Of a DNA stretch of 22,790 bases, positions 22,303 to 22,790 are shown piece by piece. Positions within the stretch are counted from its first letter, which is position 1; every line of letters begins with the position of its first letter. The notes below the pieces were generated by a model that saw nothing but the letters and a program-made list of their open reading frames with translations, was not told the origin of the DNA and did no database searches. Origin of the DNA: CAWEPK01 sp049521495 (GTDB taxonomy: Bacteria > Desulfobacterota > Syntrophorhabdia > Syntrophorhabdales > WCHB1-27); the NCBI GenBank assembly GCA_049521495.1, contig JBEKOT010000074.1, positions 1 to 22,790 on the forward strand. Reading direction: 5' to 3'. Made by a program: the position numbers and the translations under genes.

Positions 22303-22790
22303 ATGGAAGGAAGGGTAGTGAAGGGCAGCGTCATATTGAGCAGGATCGCGCTGGTTTTTCTGGCTGTTGTTGTGTGCGCGTCATTTATGTGGGGCACATG
22401 CAATGCCGCTTCGTCCAAAGACCCGATAGTCATAGGCGGTGTCTACGATCTGACAGGTCCCCTTTCGACTCACGGCAGGGGAGGCAGTATGACCGCCAAA
22501 GCGGCTATCGACCGGATCAATAAGGCCGGGGGAATAGCGGGACGTCCGGTGAAATACATCGTCGAGGACAGCGCGACCGACCCCGCCACAGGCTTGCGAA
22601 AACTAAGGAAATTAATCCTTAAGGACAAGTGCGATTTTGTGCTGATAGGTGTCAACTCGGGCGTAGCTGTAGGCGCGATCCCGCTTGCGAAAGAGATGAA
22701 TACCATTATTTTCACCGAGGCCACCGCCCGGGACATTACCGGCAAGAAGGGAAATCGGTACGTCTTCAGGGCGATAGGCGACGCCGAGAT
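22303..22790 (+). CDS. ABC transporter substrate-binding protein, LivK type, 3'-partial
   Basis: The frame is open from ATG 22303 to the window end (162 complete codons). A hydrophobic signal segment (SRIALVFLAVVVCASFMWG) is followed by PIVIGGVYDLTGPLSTHGRG, the start of the Peripla_BP_6 fold, and INKAGGIAGRPVKYIVED. The phrase KKGNRYVFRA near the end parallels DKGNRYVFNA in the protein at 7886, so these two belong to the same subfamily, distinct from the LivK at 13340. RBS AAAGGGGG. ATA isoleucine codons return here (about 6 of 15-16), as in genes before 13 kb. It is probably the first gene of another uptake operon continuing outside the window. Confidence 0.85.
   Translation, partial: MEGRVVKGSVILSRIALVFLAVVVCASFMWGTCNAASSKDPIVIGGVYDLTGPLSTHGRGGSMTAKAAIDRINKAGGIAGRPVKYIVEDSATDPATGLRKLRKLILKDKCDFVLIGVNSGVAVGAIPLAKEMNTIIFTEATARDITGKKGNRYVFRAIGDAE

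Noticed and set aside
1..22790. CRISPR arrays, tRNA or rRNA genes, riboswitches
   Set aside because: I saw no regularly spaced repeats, no cloverleaf with CCA-type end or TTC loop, no rRNA stretches and no recognisable aptamer in the short intergenic gaps.

Overview
The window looks like chromosomal DNA of a strictly anaerobic, aromatic-degrading bacterium. A syntrophic or sulfate-reducing deltaproteobacterium (Desulfobacterota, Syntrophorhabdus-like) is my best guess. The reasons are a ferredoxin-dependent 2-oxoacid oxidoreductase, a 4-hydroxybenzoyl-CoA-reductase-like molybdenum enzyme with the extra Fe-S insertion in its flavin subunit, many ferredoxin-type domains, and several branched-chain-amino-acid-type (Liv) uptake proteins. 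The taxonomic call is inference; there is no rRNA or other marker here.

Layout. Bases 1-2788 (+): a 5'-cut acyl-CoA dehydrogenase with a frameshifting internal deletion, an FrhB-like flavin/Fe-S protein that has lost its N-terminal ferredoxin part, and a ferredoxin-nitroreductase fusion. Bases 2909-3895 (-): an EamA/DMT exporter. From 4023 (+), behind a good sigma70-like promoter: korDABC, a cupin, a DUF2848 protein, a Liv-type binding protein, a PreA-like flavo-iron-sulfur protein, and the small and large subunits of a molybdenum hydroxylase. The large subunit has lost its C-terminus, including the active-site Glu region. Bases 13183-13296: a 37-codon small ORF. Bases 13340-17839: a complete livKHMGF transporter. 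Then come a GNAT acetyltransferase (17845), an hcrCBA-like three-subunit Mo enzyme (18422-22166), a degenerate second copy of the small ORF (22168-22287) and the start of a third binding protein (22303 to the window end).

How the genes may work together. KorDABC would make reduced ferredoxin from a 2-oxoacid. In Thauera aromatica, ferredoxin reduced this way drives benzoyl-CoA and 4-hydroxybenzoyl-CoA reduction. The HcrCBA-like enzyme would use it to remove a phenolic hydroxyl from an aryl-CoA. The Liv transporter and binding proteins would supply aromatic acids or related substrates. The first Mo hydroxylase lacks an FAD-subunit gene and sits beside a PreA-like protein that lacks the usual catalytic Cys.

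The most unusual features are these. (i) The 9-kb block from about 13.3 to 22.2 kb has a different Ile codon usage: livG+livF have 0 of 31 ATA codons, while korB+korC have 18 of 33. The block is bounded by two diverged copies of a small-ORF element, which suggests a cassette acquired or shuffled as a unit. (ii) Three separate genes outside that block have lost internal or terminal segments. (iii) The conserved small ORF itself, which I do not recognise.
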